From NCBI RefSeq assembly GCF_011039175.1, contig NZ_JAAKEN010000007.1:62001-126000 (forward strand): 64,000 nt of DNA, written 5' to 3'. Of the stretch, positions 15,559 through 23,922 are shown piece by piece (positions within the stretch are counted from its first letter, which is position 1; each line of letters starts with the position of its first letter). This stretch comes from Slackia sp. ZJ119. GTDB taxonomy: Bacteria; Actinomycetota; Coriobacteriia; Coriobacteriales; Eggerthellaceae. The translations under genes were made by a program, and so were the position numbers. The notes beneath the pieces were generated by a model that searched no databases, was not told the origin of the DNA, and saw nothing but the letters and a program-made list of their open reading frames with translations.

Positions 15559-17019
15559 CTACTGCTGTTTCTCTGGGGTGGCGATGGCTCCGTAGAGCTC
15601 GAGCCACTGTCCGTCTGCGAGCTCGACCGTTTGGCTGCTGCCGGCGATGACGTATTTCGTGTCGGTGATGGAGTCATCGTTGAATTCGAGGTCCTTCATG
15701 ACATAGGCGGCGTTTTCCTGCGTGGCGCCTTCGACGGTGCCGGGCGCCACGGTGACGGTGTAGGAGCCGGCAGGAATGTCGGTGCCGACGCGATAGAGGC
15801 CGCTTTCGTACGGGGCGTCTTTGTCCAGTGCGGCCTGGGACGCGTCGAAGAAGCGGCTTTCCCGGTCGGCGGGCATGTACGCGAACGCGTCGCCCTCTTC
15901 AAGGTTGACGAAATAGCTGCCGACGTAGACGCACGACGTCTCCGCCTCGTAAAGCGGCGTGCCGCCCGTTTGCCCCGTTTGCTCGAAGACGATGAACTTG
16001 CCTTCCTTGCCCTGAGTTCCTTCTAGGAAGTACAGGCCGGGCTTCAGCTGCTCGTTCGCGCCGACGACGTAGGCCCCTGGCTCGTACTTGCCGTTCTGCG
16101 CAGCGGCAGGCGTTATGCCGAGCATGTCTTCTATTTCGTCGAAGGTGAGGGCGTTTTGCGACGCGCCTGCGTTCGACCCGCCGGAATTCTGATCGCCGCG
16201 GTCAGAATTGCTTCCCGATCCGGCGCCGTTGTCGCCATAGCCATAGCCGTCGTGGTTGTACGAGCGGTCGTCGTAGTCATAGCCATAGTCGTGGCCGTAA
16301 TAATCGTCGTCGTAGAACCAGTCATAGTCGTAGGCGTCGCCGTACCGGTTGTCATAGTCGTAGCGATCGTCGCCGTAGGGAGCGCGGTCGTTTTGGCCGT
16401 AATACCCGTGTTCCATGGCGCCTTGCTGCGGGCCGTAGCCGGCGTGCAGGGCGAGCATGGTGCAGCCCGAGGCGCAGACGGCGCCGATGAGCAGGCCGGC
16501 AGCGCCGCCGACCAGGGCATACAGCCACGGCTTCTTGTTCGCGCCGCCGGATGTCGGCGTTGCGGCGCCGGGCTGCGGTTGCGGCTGGGCCGGCGGAGGC
16601 GTGAAGGGCGACGACGGCTGCGTCGGCGTCGTCGGCGCGTAGACATGCGGAGCCGCGTAGGCGTGCTGCTGCGGCGGCGTTTGGGGGGCGGCGGAGAAGC
16701 CGGGGGCCGGCGCGGGCTGCGTCACCGGCTGCGTCGGCGCAGCGGCGGCAGGGTCGACTTGCGACGCGGAAGCCTGCTGCGACCCGGCGAACCGAGGCGC
16801 CTGCTGGAACGTCGGCGAAGGCTGGGCGGCCGCAGCGGCGGCCTGCGCCGGCTGCGCGGGAACGCTTGGGGCCGGCTCTGCCGGCGTCGGCGCCGCGCCT
16901 TCGACGGGGCTTGCCGGCAGCGTCGGGCTTTCGCCGTCGCCGCTTGCAGGCGCTTCCGCCGGCGTTTGCGGGAAGGCTTCGGGAGAGGCGTTGCCGGACG
17001 GATTGCTTTCTTCGTTCAT
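15559..17019 (-). CDS. Membrane-anchored surface protein with Pro/Ala-rich head and Tyr/Asp-rich linker
   Basis: A 486-aa protein. Residues about 1-165 are a low-complexity Pro/Ala/Gln cytoplasmic region. One membrane helix follows (about 168-192, LYALVGGAAGLLIGAVCASG). Next is an external stretch of about 90 residues dominated by Tyr, Asp and Gly (DRYDYDNRYGDAYDYDW). The C-terminal part holds two or three beta-type repeats built around G-x-Y-x-V-G and PAGSYTVTV (about 305-480). ATG 17019 follows AAGGAG with a 5-nt spacer. The architecture suggests a surface or sensing protein. Function unknown. The frame ends just before the bidirectional terminator. Confidence 0.8.
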   Translation of the reverse strand: MNEESNPSGNASPEAFPQTPAEAPASGDGESPTLPASPVEGAAPTPAEPAPSVPAQPAQAAAAAAQPSPTFQQAPRFAGSQQASASQVDPAAAAPTQPVTQPAPAPGFSAAPQTPPQQHAYAAPHVYAPTTPTQPSSPFTPPPAQPQPQPGAATPTSGGANKKPWLYALVGGAAGLLIGAVCASGCTMLALHAGYGPQQGAMEHGYYGQNDRAPYGDDRYDYDNRYGDAYDYDWFYDDDYYGHDYGYDYDDRSYNHDGYGYGDNGAGSGSNSDRGDQNSGGSNAGASQNALTFDEIEDMLGITPAAAQNGKYEPGAYVVGANEQLKPGLYFLEGTQGKEGKFIVFEQTGQTGGTPLYEAETSCVYVGSYFVNLEEGDAFAYMPADRESRFFDASQAALDKDAPYESGLYRVGTDIPAGSYTVTVAPGTVEGATQENAAYVMKDLEFNDDSITDTKYVIAGSSQTVELADGQWLELYGAIATPEKQQ

Positions 17020-17211
17020 GGGGACTCCTTGTCTTTCGCGGGACAGGTCGGCTGCGTGTTTTTCGGGCATCGTATCACGTCAGACGCCGAATTGCGCCCG
17101 CTTGGCTCAAAACCGTCTCGCTTTTGAAGAAAGAACGAAATTGTACGCCCGTTGGTGTAGTCGGGCTTTGCCATGCGCAGGCGGAAAGCGCCGAAGCCGT
17201 GGCGAAGACAA

Positions 17212-17233
17212 GGCTCGGGACGACCCCCGAGCC
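17212..17233 (-). terminator. Terminator of the csoR-copA unit
   Basis: GGCTCGGG (17212-17219) pairs with CCCGAGCC (17226-17233). On the minus strand it is followed by TTGTCTTC. It lies about 37 nt after the copA stop. The rest of the 17020-17269 gap shows no gene. Confidence 0.6.
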
Positions 17234-17269
17234 TCGGCGCAGACCTGTTTTGTTGCGAGATGGAGCGGC

Positions 17270-17479
17270 CTAGCGCACCTCGACCACGTCGTAGCCGGCT
17301 TCCGTCACGGCGCTTCGCAGCGTGTCGTCGGACAGGTCGGCGGCGAGCGTGACGACGGCGGTCTTTGCTTCCAGGTCGACGACGGCCGCCTCAACGCCGC
17401 TTACGCCCTCAAGCGCCTCTTTCACGTGCGCGACGCACTTAGGGCACATCATTCCTTCGACGATCAGGGTCTTTTCCAT
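17270..17479 (-). other. Internal ribosome site and start that could yield a free CopZ-like chaperone
   Basis: Inside copA, an AAAGGA run lies 8 nt before an in-frame ATG at 17479. Starting there gives a 69-aa protein that is exactly one HMA domain with a CxxC site (MxCPKC), the size of a normal CopZ copper chaperone. Whether it is used is unproven. Confidence 0.4.
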
Positions 17480-20035
17480 GGCAGGTTCCTTTCTCTCAGG
17501 AGTCTCTTTCTGAAGCGACGCCCCCGCGTGCGCCGCTTGTTCGTGTTCGGGGGCCGCTTCGTCTTCGGCTTGGGCCTTGGGCGACGAAGGCGAAGCGGGC
17601 GTCGGGTCGGGATGCGCTGGCCCCTCGGCGCCCAAGGCCGGCGTAACGCTTGCAGCATCGGTCGTAGGCGCTGTCTCGCTTTCCGCCTCTTCGCCCGATG
17701 TGGCACCGAGCGTCGGCGCGACACCGGCGGACGAGACGAACTTCGGCTTCCAACTGCGCAGGCGCAGCGCGTTGCTGACGACGCACACCGAGCTGAGCGA
17801 CATGGCGGCCGCAGCGATCATCGGGTTGAGCGCGACGCCCGAGAACGCGAACGCGCCGGCCGCCACGGGAATGCACACGGCGTTGTAGACGAGCGCCCAA
17901 AACAGGTTCTGCTTGATGTTGCGCAGCGTGGCGCGGGAAAGCTGGATCGCGGCGGGAACGTCGGTGACCGCAGGCCGCATGAGCACGATGTCGGCGCTCT
18001 CGATGGCGATGTCCGATCCGGCGCCGATGGCGATGCCGATGTCGGCGCGGGCAAGGGCGGGCGCGTCGTTCACGCCGTCGCCGACCATGGCCACCTTGCC
18101 GGACTCCTGCAGCGTGCGGATCTCGCGCTCCTTGCCGTCGGGCAGCACGCCGGCGATGACGGCGTCGACGCCGGTCTGGCGCTGGATGGCCTTGGCGGTA
18201 CGAATGTTGTCGCCGGTCAACATGACGGTGCGCAGCCCCATGGCGCGCAGCTCGGCGACGGCGGCGGCGCTTGAGGGCTTCACGACGTCGGCCACGGCGA
18301 TCATGCCGGCCAGCTTGCCGCCGATGGCGAAGTACAGCGGCGTCTTCCCGTCGGCGGCAAGCGATTCGGCCTGCGTCGACAGCGCGTCGACGTTGACGTT
18401 GCCGATCCCCATCAGGCGCGGGTTGCCGGCGTAGGCGACCGCGCCGTCGACGGTCGCCGAAATCCCGCCTCCCGGCACCGCCTCGAAGCCTTCGACGCGT
18501 TGCGCTTGCGCTCCGTGTTCCCGCGCCCAGGCGACGATGGCGGCGGCCAGGGGGTGCTCGGACTTCTCTTCCAGGGACAGCGCGAGCGACGCCAGGCCTT
18601 CCGTGTCGGCGATGTCGGTCGTGAACACGTCTGTGACCTGTGGTTTTCCTTCGGTTAGCGTGCCGGTCTTGTCGAAGACGACCGTCTGCACGTCATGCGC
18701 CCGCTCAAGCGTTTCGGCGGACTTGATGAGGATGCCCTGCGTGGCGCCCCGTCCCGTGCCGACCATGATGGCCGTCGGCGTGGCCAAGCCGAGCGCACAC
18801 GGGCACGAGATGACGAGCACCGAAATGCCGAAAGACATCGCGGTGGAAAACGGGGCGCCCGCCGCCAGCCAGATGCAAAACGCCGCGAGCGCGATGACGA
18901 TGACGGCCGGCACGAACACGCCGGAAATCTTGTCGGCGATCTTTTCGATGGGCGCTTTGGTGGACGTCGCCTCGTCCACCAGCCTCATGATGCCCGCAAG
19001 CGTCGTGTCGTCGCCGACGCGCTCGGCCCGCATGGCGAACCAGCCCGACGTGTTGATGGTGGCGCCCGTGACCTGCGATCCCGCTTCCTTCTCGACCGGA
19101 ATGGACTCGCCGGTGAGCAGCGATTCGTCCACGACGCCCGCTCCTTCGACGACGACGCCGTCGACCGGCACGCCGTCGCCCGCCTTCACGACGAGCACGT
19201 CGCCTTCGCGCACGGCCTCGACGTCCACCAGCTCTTCGGTGCCGTCGGGCAAGCGGCGCAGCGCCTGTTTCGGCGCGAGGTCCATGAGCTTTGCGAGCGC
19301 GTCGGTGGTGCGGCCCTTCGCGCGGGCCTCGAAGTACTTGCCGAGCGTGATGAGCGTGAGGATCATGGCCGCCGACTCGAAGTACAGGTCCATCGACGCC
19401 ATATGGACGGCGTGCATGTCGCCCGCGCCCAAGCCGATGCCGATCTGGTAGATGGCGTAGATGCCGTAGGCCGTCGACGCCGCCGAGCCGAGCGCGATGA
19501 GCGAGTCCATGTTGGGGGCGCCGTGCGCAAGCGAGCGAAAGCCGTTGTCGAAGAACTTGAAATCGACGAAGATGACGGGCAGCAGCAGCAAAAACTGGGT
19601 GAACGCGAACGTGAGGGCGTTCTGGTCGCCGAGGAAGGCCTCCGGCAGCGGCCAGCCGAACATGTGGCCCATCGACAGGTAGAACAGCGGCACGGTGAAG
19701 GCGATGGAGACGATCAGGCGGGTGCGGACGGTGCGGCGCTCGGCTTCGGCGGCGGCGACGGGAGCCGCCTGTGCGGCGGACGATGCTGCGCCAGACGCCT
19801 TCGCGTTGCCTGTTTTCGCAGGTCGGGGGGTTGCGCCGTAACCGGCTTTCGCAACGGCCTCCACGACGTCGCCGATGACGAAGTCGGCGTCCTCGTCGGC
19901 CATCGTGACGTCCATCGAGTTCTTCAGCAGGTTCACGGCCACCGATTCCACGCCGTCGACGGCGCTTGCGGCCTTCTCGACCCGCGCCGAGCATGCCGCG
20001 CACGACATGCCGGTCACGTCAAACGTTTGCTTCAT
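17270..20035 (-). CDS. copA: Copper-translocating P1B-type ATPase with fused C-terminal CopZ-like domain
   Basis: A 921-aa Cu(+) exporter of the cytoplasmic membrane. An N-terminal heavy-metal-associated domain has GMSCAAC (C12, C15). Eight membrane helices follow, with the CPC ion-binding motif (CPCALG, about residue 411), the phosphorylation site DKTGTLT (about 453), and the hinge GDGVNDAPA. After the last helix come about 110 residues of Pro/Ala/Glu linker and a second HMA domain (853-921) with GMMCPKC. The fused chaperone-like tail is unusual. An AAAGGA site and ATG sit exactly at its beginning (17479). The gene follows csoR by 12 nt and is surely copper-controlled. Confidence 0.95.
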   Translation of the reverse strand: MKQTFDVTGMSCAACSARVEKAASAVDGVESVAVNLLKNSMDVTMADEDADFVIGDVVEAVAKAGYGATPRPAKTGNAKASGAASSAAQAAPVAAAEAERRTVRTRLIVSIAFTVPLFYLSMGHMFGWPLPEAFLGDQNALTFAFTQFLLLLPVIFVDFKFFDNGFRSLAHGAPNMDSLIALGSAASTAYGIYAIYQIGIGLGAGDMHAVHMASMDLYFESAAMILTLITLGKYFEARAKGRTTDALAKLMDLAPKQALRRLPDGTEELVDVEAVREGDVLVVKAGDGVPVDGVVVEGAGVVDESLLTGESIPVEKEAGSQVTGATINTSGWFAMRAERVGDDTTLAGIMRLVDEATSTKAPIEKIADKISGVFVPAVIVIALAAFCIWLAAGAPFSTAMSFGISVLVISCPCALGLATPTAIMVGTGRGATQGILIKSAETLERAHDVQTVVFDKTGTLTEGKPQVTDVFTTDIADTEGLASLALSLEEKSEHPLAAAIVAWAREHGAQAQRVEGFEAVPGGGISATVDGAVAYAGNPRLMGIGNVNVDALSTQAESLAADGKTPLYFAIGGKLAGMIAVADVVKPSSAAAVAELRAMGLRTVMLTGDNIRTAKAIQRQTGVDAVIAGVLPDGKEREIRTLQESGKVAMVGDGVNDAPALARADIGIAIGAGSDIAIESADIVLMRPAVTDVPAAIQLSRATLRNIKQNLFWALVYNAVCIPVAAGAFAFSGVALNPMIAAAAMSLSSVCVVSNALRLRSWKPKFVSSAGVAPTLGATSGEEAESETAPTTDAASVTPALGAEGPAHPDPTPASPSSPKAQAEDEAAPEHEQAAHAGASLQKETPERKEPAMEKTLIVEGMMCPKCVAHVKEALEGVSGVEAAVVDLEAKTAVVTLAADLSDDTLRSAVTEAGYDVVEVR

Positions 20036-20047
20036 GATGCACGCCTC

Positions 20048-20368
20048 CTAGCGTGAGAATTTCTTGACGAGGGCAAGCGCTTCGTCCACGATCTCTTCGT
20101 TGCCGGCTTGGATCTGCTCGACGACGCAGGTGTGGAAATGGTTGGTCAGCACGATGCCCGAAATGGCGTGAACGGCGCTTTCGACCGCGGCAAGCTGGGT
20201 GAGGACGTCGCCGCAGTAGCGGTTGTCCTCGATCATGGCCTTGACGCCGCCGAGCTGGCCGATGGCGCGGTTGATGCGGCGGGTCAGGTCGGCTTGCAGC
20301 TCGTCGCTGCGCGGGGTGTCTTTTTGCTTGCCGCAGCACGCCGGCGCCGCGGAGGTGGGATCTGTCAT
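20048..20368 (-). CDS. csoR: CsoR-family copper-sensing repressor
   Basis: A 106-aa all-helical regulator (DUF156). The Cu(I) triad typical of CsoR is present: Cys in RYCGDVL, then His and Cys in NHFHTCVVE. The N-terminal extension carries an extra ACCGK Cys pair. Copper binding should release it from DNA and switch on copA. It is the first gene of the csoR-copA operon, and a classic 17-bp CsoR operator lies 40 bp upstream of its ATG. Confidence 0.95.
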   Translation of the reverse strand: MTDPTSAAPACCGKQKDTPRSDELQADLTRRINRAIGQLGGVKAMIEDNRYCGDVLTQLAAVESAVHAISGIVLTNHFHTCVVEQIQAGNEEIVDEALALVKKFSR

Positions 20369-20408
20369 GCTCGATGCTCCTTTTCGTCCGGTTCGTGCGG
20401 GCGAGTAT

Positions 20409-20425
20409 ATACCCCTAGGGGGTAT
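20409..20425. promoter_or_regulatory. CsoR operator
   Basis: ATACCCCTAGGGGGTAT is a near-perfect palindrome matching the known copper CsoR box. It lies between csoR (leftward, start 20368) and the end of dinB, so it controls csoR-copA, giving copper-inducible autoregulation. Confidence 0.85.
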
Positions 20426-20463
20426 CAGTCAAGGAGCGGCGTGGGAAAGCCGTCCCGCTACAC

Positions 20464-21951
20464 CTATTTATAGTCGGCGATGTTTTTGGACGACGAGCCG
20501 GTGGTGTTGGCGGACGAGCGCAGCTCGTGCCCGAAGCGGACGGCGTCGTCGCCGAACCTCTCGCGCAGCTTGTCGGTGGCTTCAAGGAGGCTGCGGCGCT
20601 TGGACGCGTCCGCCACGAGAGGGCCGCCCGCGTCTTGGCTGCGGCGGGACGCGCCGGCCTGGTCGGGGGCGTTCTCGTCTTCAGGCAGGCCGAAGGCGTC
20701 GGCATCGAACAGGCTTTCCTGCACGAACGATTGCGCCTCGAACCCGGTGACCGCCACGCCGACGAGCCTCACCGGCATGCCTTCGCGCCACACGTCGGCA
20801 AGCATTGCGAGCAAAAGCGGCGTGAAGAACAGCTCGTCGTCGGTCGGTTCGACCAGCTGGCGCTGCACCGAATGCACCGTGCGGTCGCCCAGGCGCACGC
20901 GCAGCCCCAGCGTCCGTCCGCGCAGGCCCCGGCGTCGCAGCCGCCGTCCCACCTTCGCGGCCATGGACGACACCGCCGCCTCCACGTCGCGCCGACGCGT
21001 CAGATCGACCGCGAAAGACGTCTCGTTGCTCACCGACTTCACCGCGTCGTCACTCGCCACCGGCGTATCGTCGCGCCCGTTCGCGCGGATCCACATGGTG
21101 CGGCCGTTCTTGCCGAGCAGCTTGGTCAGGTACGCCTCGTCGCGCGACGCCAAGTCTCCGATGGTCTCGATGCCGCGGCTCTTTAGCACGGCTTCCGCCG
21201 CCGCCCCGATGCCGCTCATGGCCCGCACGGGAAGCGGGTCCAAAAAGGCGCGTTCGCTGCCGGGGAACACGACGGTCAGCCCGCGCGGCTTGTCCATGTC
21301 AGAAGCGATCTTCGCAACGTTTTTCGAGGTCCCGACGCCGATGGAGCACGTCACGCCGAGCGCCTCGACGCGGGCTTGGATGCGCCGCGCGATGTTTGCG
21401 GGGTGCTCGCGGTTCACGGCGTTCGGCGTCACGTCCAAAAACGCCTCGTCGATGGAGACTTGCTGGACGAACGGCGTCTCGTCGCGCAGGATGTCCATGA
21501 CGGCGTTCGACATGCGCCGGTAACGGTCGAAATGCCCGTGCGTCCAGATGGCCTGCGGGCAGAGGCGTGCGGCTTGGGAAGACGGCATGGCGGAATGCAC
21601 GCCGAACGCGCGGGCCTCGTACGAGGCGGTCGACACGACGCCGCGCTTGTCTGCGTCGCCCCCGACGATGACCGGCTTACCGCGCCAGCCGGGGTGGTCG
21701 AGCTGCTCGACGGACGCAAAGAACGCGTCGAGGTCCACGAGCAGGATGGCCGGCCCGCTCCAGGGCGGCAGGGCTTCGCCTGCGGCGCCGCCTCTCGCGC
21801 CGGCATCGGCGGCGGCATGGGCCTGCGTCGGGGCAGGCGAGGAGCCTGCGGCGGCGGAAGCCTCGGCAGCTGCCTGTGTCGGGGCGGACGCCCCGTTCGC
21901 GCCGGCCTGCCAGGATGCGGGCGAACGGGCCGCGCGGGCGTCGGCGTTCAT
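20464..21951 (-). CDS. dinB: DNA polymerase IV (Y-family)
   Basis: A 495-aa translesion polymerase. Catalytic acidic motifs are LLVDLDAFFASVEQ (about residue 82) and SIDEAFLDVT (about 185), with the steric region CSIGVGTSKNVAKIASD after it, then thumb, little-finger domain and a C-terminal tail. The first 75 residues are Ala/Ser-rich low-complexity sequence not needed by the fold. ATG 21951 was chosen because it overlaps the Elp3 gene stop (ATGA); translation could also start later. It forms an operon with the tRNA-modification gene upstream. No SOS box is visible at this unit. Confidence 0.93.
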   Translation of the reverse strand: MNADARAARSPASWQAGANGASAPTQAAAEASAAAGSSPAPTQAHAAADAGARGGAAGEALPPWSGPAILLVDLDAFFASVEQLDHPGWRGKPVIVGGDADKRGVVSTASYEARAFGVHSAMPSSQAARLCPQAIWTHGHFDRYRRMSNAVMDILRDETPFVQQVSIDEAFLDVTPNAVNREHPANIARRIQARVEALGVTCSIGVGTSKNVAKIASDMDKPRGLTVVFPGSERAFLDPLPVRAMSGIGAAAEAVLKSRGIETIGDLASRDEAYLTKLLGKNGRTMWIRANGRDDTPVASDDAVKSVSNETSFAVDLTRRRDVEAAVSSMAAKVGRRLRRRGLRGRTLGLRVRLGDRTVHSVQRQLVEPTDDELFFTPLLLAMLADVWREGMPVRLVGVAVTGFEAQSFVQESLFDADAFGLPEDENAPDQAGASRRSQDAGGPLVADASKRRSLLEATDKLRERFGDDAVRFGHELRSSANTTGSSSKNIADYK

Positions 21952-23864
21952 CGGCCCGGCTTTCCAAGACGGCGCGTCTGGTACAGCCCGTCGTCGCAAA
22001 ACCCCAGGCTGCGGTAGTAGGCCCGCGTGCCGACCGCGCTGATGACGGCAACCGATCCATACCCCGCGTCAGCCGCCATCGCGCAGGCCCGCTCCACGAG
22101 CGCCCGCCCAAGCCCTTGGTGCTGCGCCGCATCGCCCGTGCGCCCGATCTGCGCCGCCCGGCCGTACACGTGCACTTCGCGGATCATCGCGCATCCGGCA
22201 GGCAGGGGAGAGGCGATCCCAGAGGGCAGCGCGTCGGCGGAAAACGGCAGGCTCAGCCGCAGAAATCCCGCGATGCGCCCGTCGGGAAGCACCCATTGCA
22301 AGAAGCGCTCGTCGCTCACGCTTGTGGCGTAGGACGCCACGTCGAGCTGCAAGTCGGCCCCGGCAGGCGCGTCGGTGGCTATCTCGCGCAGGCGGATCTC
22401 GCGGATCGGCCGGCCTGTCGCGCGGACCCGCTCTTCCACCAGTTGGCGCAGGTTCGTTTTCTTGTTGCCCGCCATGATGTCGGGCGAGGGGATGTCGCGG
22501 ATCATCCGCGAGATGCGCGTGTAGGCCGGCGTGGCCAGCACGTCTTCGGCCAGCACGTCCACGAGCTCTTCTTCGCTGTAAGGCCGCCACGCCCCGCTTT
22601 CGAAAAGCCGCCGAAGCCGCGAGCTTTCAACGAGCGCACACGGGTAGAGCTTCACCTCGTCGGGCAGAAACGCCGCATCGGTCACGAGGCGCCGGTAGTC
22701 GGCCACGTCGGCGTCGGGCGTGGCGCCGACAAGGTTTGCCATCGCGTGGACGTGAATCTTGAAGCCGAACAGGCGCAGCAATGCAAACGCGCGTGCGACC
22801 TGGGAAGACGTGGAGCGGCGGGCATTTTTCGCCAGCACGGCGTCGTCGAGGCTTTGGACGCCCATCTGCACCTTCGTGCATCCGAGCTCCCGCAGCTCGA
22901 CAAGGCCGTCGAACGTGACCAGCTCGGGCCGCGTTTCTACGACCAGCCCCACGCAGCGGCACCGGGCCGTCTCGTTGGCTTGCTGCCACCGGTCCACCTC
23001 TTCTGCGGTCGCCGTCTGCCAGGCGGAAACGGCGCTCCAGGGACCGGCGTCTGTGCACAGGTCGCGAGAGGCCGGCGCGTCGGACCCGCTTTGCCCGTCC
23101 GTTCGCCGGGCTTCGCGCACAACGCCGGGCGGCGGCGCGGCGTCGTAGTGCGCCTGCACAAAATCGTTGTAGCCGAGCGCCCCTGCGTTCACGGCGTCTT
23201 GCGCACGGGAGAATCGGCTCGCAAGCTTGCCCGGATCGCTCGTCAGCCCGGCCGCCTCGTAGCGCTCCCGACGAGCGGCGGCCTCTTCGAAGGCATGCTC
23301 GCCGAACTCGCACAAGGCGCGGAACAGCTCGCGGGCGAACCAGCGGCGGTAGGCGGGCGGATAGTCGGACCACGTGCCGCCCAGCACGATGAGCTCGACC
23401 TTGTCGATGGGGTGCCCCATGTCGGCCAGCACGCGCAACCGTGACGTGACCTGCAGATACGGGTCGAAGAAGCATCGTTCGGCCCGCTGGCAGGCAGGCT
23501 CGTCGGACAGGTAGCTCTTCGGCATGCGCACGTCGCTCGGGCAGAACAGGCAGTCGCCCCCGCAGGGCCAGGGCTTCGTCAGCACCGTGACGGTCGCCAC
23601 GCCCGAAGCCGTGCGGCGCGGCTTGGCCTGCAGAAGGCGCACGAGCCGCTGCTCGATCTCGGGCGTGACGTTCCACGACGCGAACCGGGCCGCGTCGTCG
23701 CTTTTCACGTGCCAGTAATAGGGGAGCAGGCGCCGCTTCGCCACGGTGCGCGACGCGTCGGCCGTTTCGCGGTTGCGTGCGCGAACGAGCCGCTCAAGCC
23801 ATGCGGCGTCCACGCAAGCCCTCTCGCGCAGCGCTTCGATGATGGTTGTGATCGCGGTCTCCAT
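21948..23864 (-). CDS. Bacterial Elp3: tRNA uridine-34 radical SAM/acetyltransferase
   Basis: A 638-aa enzyme. The radical SAM cluster is C101-x3-C105-x2-C108 (PWPCGGDCLFCPSD), followed by the LGGTWSDYP motif characteristic of Elp3. The C-terminal third is a GNAT acetyltransferase domain (about 480-638, ending near GYGSVAVISAVGTRAYYRSLGF). Elp3 adds a carboxymethyl group (from acetyl-CoA) to wobble uridine, giving cm5U34. A TATAAT-like -10 lies only 9 nt before ATG 23864, so the transcript may be almost leaderless. A Trm9-like methyltransferase gene is transcribed divergently right next to it, suggesting the next step of the same pathway. Confidence 0.92.
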   Translation of the reverse strand: METAITTIIEALRERACVDAAWLERLVRARNRETADASRTVAKRRLLPYYWHVKSDDAARFASWNVTPEIEQRLVRLLQAKPRRTASGVATVTVLTKPWPCGGDCLFCPSDVRMPKSYLSDEPACQRAERCFFDPYLQVTSRLRVLADMGHPIDKVELIVLGGTWSDYPPAYRRWFARELFRALCEFGEHAFEEAAARRERYEAAGLTSDPGKLASRFSRAQDAVNAGALGYNDFVQAHYDAAPPPGVVREARRTDGQSGSDAPASRDLCTDAGPWSAVSAWQTATAEEVDRWQQANETARCRCVGLVVETRPELVTFDGLVELRELGCTKVQMGVQSLDDAVLAKNARRSTSSQVARAFALLRLFGFKIHVHAMANLVGATPDADVADYRRLVTDAAFLPDEVKLYPCALVESSRLRRLFESGAWRPYSEEELVDVLAEDVLATPAYTRISRMIRDIPSPDIMAGNKKTNLRQLVEERVRATGRPIREIRLREIATDAPAGADLQLDVASYATSVSDERFLQWVLPDGRIAGFLRLSLPFSADALPSGIASPLPAGCAMIREVHVYGRAAQIGRTGDAAQHQGLGRALVERACAMAADAGYGSVAVISAVGTRAYYRSLGFCDDGLYQTRRLGKPGR

Positions 23865-23922
23865 GGCGCACCATTATACTGGTCGGAACAAACGTCCCAG
23901 CGAGAAAGCGCAACCCGACACG

